Shown here: positions 7,066-9,053 of the stretch, one piece after another
Layout of the letters: every line of letters begins with the position of its first letter
Numbering within the stretch: position 1 is the stretch's first letter
DNA from: Chitinophaga pinensis
Lineage (GTDB): Bacteria > Bacteroidota > Bacteroidia > Flavobacteriales_D > Crocinitomicaceae
Length of the DNA stretch: 9,053 nt
NCBI GenBank assembly: GCA_945897765.1
Contig: CAMDGP010000075.1
Coordinates: 1-9,053, forward strand
Direction: 5' to 3'
Notes under the pieces: model-generated
What the model was told of the DNA's origin: nothing
Databases searched by the model: none
The model's input: the letters and a program-made list of their open reading frames with translations, nothing else
Position numbers and translations under genes: made by a program

Positions 7066-7985
7066 TTCCAAATGCCCGCAAAAGATTGATTATTGTTCAA
7101 GGTCCAACTGCTTCTGGAAAAACAAATTTAGCAATTGCGCTTGCCAAACATTTTAAAACGGAGATTATTTCTGGAGATTCTAGACAGTTTTACAAAGAAT
7201 TGAGCATTGGAACTGCCAAACCAACGACCTCAGAATTGAATGAGATTAAACATCACCTCATCGATTCGCATTCAATAAAAACAGAATTAACTGCGGCAAG
7301 TTATTCTGTTGAAGCACGAAAAATTTTGAATGCGCTATTTGAAACGAAAAACGAAGTGGTTCTCGTTGGTGGTTCTGGAATGTTCATTGATGCCTTGACT
7401 TTTGGTTTAGACAACATTGAAACATCAAACGAAATTAAACTTAAACTAGAAGAACGACTAAAAACAGAAGGACTCAGAGTTTTGGTTCAAGAAGTGGAAC
7501 AATTAGATCCTGAATTTGCAGCAATTGTCGATAAAAAAAATCCAGTGAGAATTATTCGTGCCTTGGAAGTTATCTATTCAAGTGGTCAAAAATATTCAGC
7601 ACAAAGAAAGGGTTTCAAGAAAGATTTAGACTGTGAAATTGTTCGGTTTTCGATTCAATGGGAACGTAAAAAACTGTACGAACGCATCAATCAGCGAGTA
7701 GATAGTATGCTTTCAGAAGGATTAATAGAAGAGGTGAAATCTGTTGCTCAATTTAGAAATTTAAAATCGCTAAATACCGTTGGTTACAAAGAAATTTTTG
7801 ATTTCTTTGATGGTTCATTGACCTTAGATGATGCAATTGAAAAGATAAAACAACATTCGCGCAATTACGCCAAACGTCAAGAAACTTGGCTAAAACGCTA
7901 TTCTGATTTACATCGACTTGAAACTGAAAATAGTGAAAGTTTACTAGAACAATCTTTAACTATTTTAAAAGAAAAATCAAAATAA
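7056..7985 (+). CDS. miaA: tRNA dimethylallyltransferase MiaA
   Basis: MiaA transfers a dimethylallyl group to N6 of A37 in tRNAs that read UNN codons, giving i6A. The protein has 309 residues, normal for the family. The P-loop G-P-T-A-S-G-K-T is at 16-23, followed by the substrate motif D-S-R-Q-F-Y at 41-46 and I-G-T-A-K-P at 51-56. G-G-S-G at 105-108 takes the place of the more common G-G-T-G. N-P-V-R-I-I-R-A-L-E-V is at 162-172, G-Y-K-E at 243-246, and A-K-R-Q-E-T-W at 272-278, the last being a MiaA hallmark near the C-terminus. The ATG lies inside the end of the upstream gene (10-base overlap, different frame). No later ATG precedes the P-loop, so this start is the only sensible one and implies translational coupling. 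Confidence 0.96.
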   Translation: MEIIPNARKRLIIVQGPTASGKTNLAIALAKHFKTEIISGDSRQFYKELSIGTAKPTTSELNEIKHHLIDSHSIKTELTAASYSVEARKILNALFETKNEVVLVGGSGMFIDALTFGLDNIETSNEIKLKLEERLKTEGLRVLVQEVEQLDPEFAAIVDKKNPVRIIRALEVIYSSGQKYSAQRKGFKKDLDCEIVRFSIQWERKKLYERINQRVDSMLSEGLIEEVKSVAQFRNLKSLNTVGYKEIFDFFDGSLTLDDAIEKIKQHSRNYAKRQETWLKRYSDLHRLETENSESLLEQSLTILKEKSK

Positions 7986-8000
7986 AGTAAATAACATTCC

Positions 8001-8027
8001 TTGTTTGTTAAAGTTTTCTTAACTTTA
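8001..8027 (+). promoter_or_regulatory. Weak candidate promoter before the membrane hydrolase gene
   Basis: TTG at 8001-8003 lies 16 bases before TAACTTTA (8020-8027), which matches the Bacteroidota -7 pattern TAnnTTTG except for the last base. The spacing is slightly short, and the predicted start of transcription would fall almost on the ATG at 8035, giving a near-leaderless message. The element overlaps the inverted repeat at 8007-8034. The downstream gene could instead simply be read through from miaA. Confidence 0.2.
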
Positions 8028-8034
8028 ATTTAAC
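8007..8034. repeat. Nested inverted repeat between miaA and the membrane hydrolase gene
   Basis: Two overlapping symmetries share one centre. The inner one is TTAAAGTT (8008-8015) and AACTTTAA (8021-8028), perfect eight-base arms around a five-base loop. The outer one is GTTAAA (8007-8012) and TTTAAC (8029-8034), which can pair instead. The repeat ends on the base before the ATG at 8035. It could be an operator, a transcript hairpin over the translation start, or chance in AT-rich DNA. No T-tract typical of a terminator follows. Confidence 0.5.
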
Positions 8035-9053
8035 ATGAACACCTTTCTTAAACTCATTTCAATACCCGTACTTTTAGCACTTCTCGATTTGTATTTTCGT
8101 TACGAATTATTGGAAAGATACAATGACAGGCAATTAAACTTCTATTTATCATCTGTATTTATTTCAATCGGCTATTTCATACTGATTTTATTGATTTTAA
8201 AGGCAGTTGAACATAAAAAATGGTTGTTCTATTCGTTGATGATTTTGATTTTTCCTTGGTTCGTTTTTTCCTTCTTTGGCTCCTTTACTTTTTATTCGTT
8301 AAATGGAATTTTTCCGAATTATTACACTTTTCTATATTTCAAAACCGAGCCAAAAAGTGCAATTATGATTTTGCGCGATGTAACAGGTTGGAAAGAAATA
8401 ATCTTCATTCTTCTTTTGTTTTCATTATTATTTGTTTTCATAAAATGGTTTTCTAAAAATCATGTTCCGAAAATTCATTGGCGTTATTTACTTTTATACA
8501 CTATTCTACAATTAAGTGCCTTTGAAACACTTATTTATTTTCACGGAAAATTTGACCAATGTGCAATGGTTGATGCAAATTTCGCAGCTTGTGTACAACG
8601 ACATGCTTTTACTTGGGACGATCACTCTGAATTTAAAGGTCGAGGTTTACAAAAACGAACACTTCCAAAGATAAATTTAAATCTTGCCAAAAAAGACTTT
8701 AATGTAGTTGTGCTTGTCTTTGAATCTTACCGTAAAAGAAGCGCTTCGCTTTATGGGAACAAACATGAAACAACTCCCTATTTCAAAAAGTTAGCTCAAG
8801 ACTACCCAGAAGAATTTTTCTATTGCCGTCAACCTGTTTCTGTTTCTTCAACCACAATGTTAGCAGTACCAGCGATTTTAACTGGGATTGGACCGTATCA
8901 AGACACAAGTATTTTACACCATCAACCATTACTTTGGGAATATGCAAAACTATTTGATTACCGTACCTTTTTTATTTCTTCTCAAACCTTAAAATGGTAT
9001 CGATTTGATCAATTCTATCAAAAAGAAAAATTAGATATTTGGTGGAATAAAGA
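8035..9053 (+). CDS. Membrane-anchored alkaline phosphatase/sulfatase-superfamily protein, EptA/LtaS-like (3' truncated)
   Basis: The frame is open from the ATG at 8035 to the window end (339 codons visible), so the C-terminus is missing. The N-terminal part has five likely membrane helices, at about residues 3-20, 38-59, 63-86, 121-139 and 148-168, as in phosphoethanolamine transferases (EptA) and lipoteichoic-acid-synthase-like enzymes (LtaS). The catalytic domain then begins with N-V-V-V-L-V-F-E-S at 223-231, where Glu230 fits the metal-binding Glu of the superfamily. S-L-Y-G at 239-242 and T-T-P at 246-248 follow. V-S-S-T-T-M-L-A-V-P is at 270-279; Thr274 is the best candidate nucleophile by comparison with EptA. 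L-T-G follows at 282-284. Such enzymes move a phospho-headgroup onto lipid A or a glycan outside the inner membrane. Which substrate applies here cannot be told without the rest of the protein. A 49-base gap separates it from miaA. Confidence 0.82.
   Translation, partial: MNTFLKLISIPVLLALLDLYFRYELLERYNDRQLNFYLSSVFISIGYFILILLILKAVEHKKWLFYSLMILIFPWFVFSFFGSFTFYSLNGIFPNYYTFLYFKTEPKSAIMILRDVTGWKEIIFILLLFSLLFVFIKWFSKNHVPKIHWRYLLLYTILQLSAFETLIYFHGKFDQCAMVDANFAACVQRHAFTWDDHSEFKGRGLQKRTLPKINLNLAKKDFNVVVLVFESYRKRSASLYGNKHETTPYFKKLAQDYPEEFFYCRQPVSVSSTTMLAVPAILTGIGPYQDTSILHHQPLLWEYAKLFDYRTFFISSQTLKWYRFDQFYQKEKLDIWWNK

Noticed and set aside
8220..8456. A 78-residue plus-strand open frame rich in Phe and Leu
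   Set aside because: It is an out-of-frame shadow of the membrane helices encoded by the gene starting at 8035, whose catalytic motifs prove the other frame.

Overview
The window reads as a compact, AT-rich stretch of a Bacteroidota chromosome, probably Flavobacteriales. Several things point there: signal peptides ending in an A|Q site, DUF4369-thioredoxin fusion proteins, a short stand-alone HsdR-N-like nuclease-fold protein, a MltF-like lipoprotein, almost no Shine-Dalgarno sequences, and very tight gene packing. A closer placement (Crocinitomicaceae/Fluviicola-like) is only an impression. All genes supported here are on the + strand. I saw no tRNA, rRNA, CRISPR array, insertion sequence or phage gene.

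Region 1 (1-5482) looks like one transcription unit with gaps of 3-6 bases or overlaps of 1-4 bases. It holds the 3' end of gatB (tRNA-dependent amidotransferase), two tandem TlpA/ResA-like periplasmic thioredoxins, an LpxH-family phosphoesterase (lipid A), tsaE (t6A37 tRNA modification), an alanine-dehydrogenase/PntA-family NAD(P)-binding protein, and a 149-residue PD-(D/E)xK protein of unknown role.

Region 2 (5483-5703) is a 221-base, very AT-rich spacer with a weak promoter-like element and only weak hairpins. It probably separates two transcription units.

Region 3 (5704-7985) holds a MltF-like lipoprotein lytic transglycosylase whose 3' end overlaps miaA (i6A37 tRNA modification) by 10 bases. 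A 49-base gap with a striking inverted repeat follows. Then comes a five-helix membrane protein of the alkaline-phosphatase/sulfatase superfamily (EptA/LtaS-like), cut off by the window end.

The genes mix two housekeeping themes: translation accuracy (gatB, tsaE, miaA) and envelope construction (two thioredoxins, LpxH-like, MltF-like, EptA/LtaS-like). No obviously new multi-gene system is visible. The points most worth a second look are the alanine-dehydrogenase-like protein that lacks the classical catalytic Lys and His, the orphan PD-(D/E)xK protein in the operon, and the thioredoxin pair that keeps a 30-residue block identical while 16 of its 30 codons differ silently.
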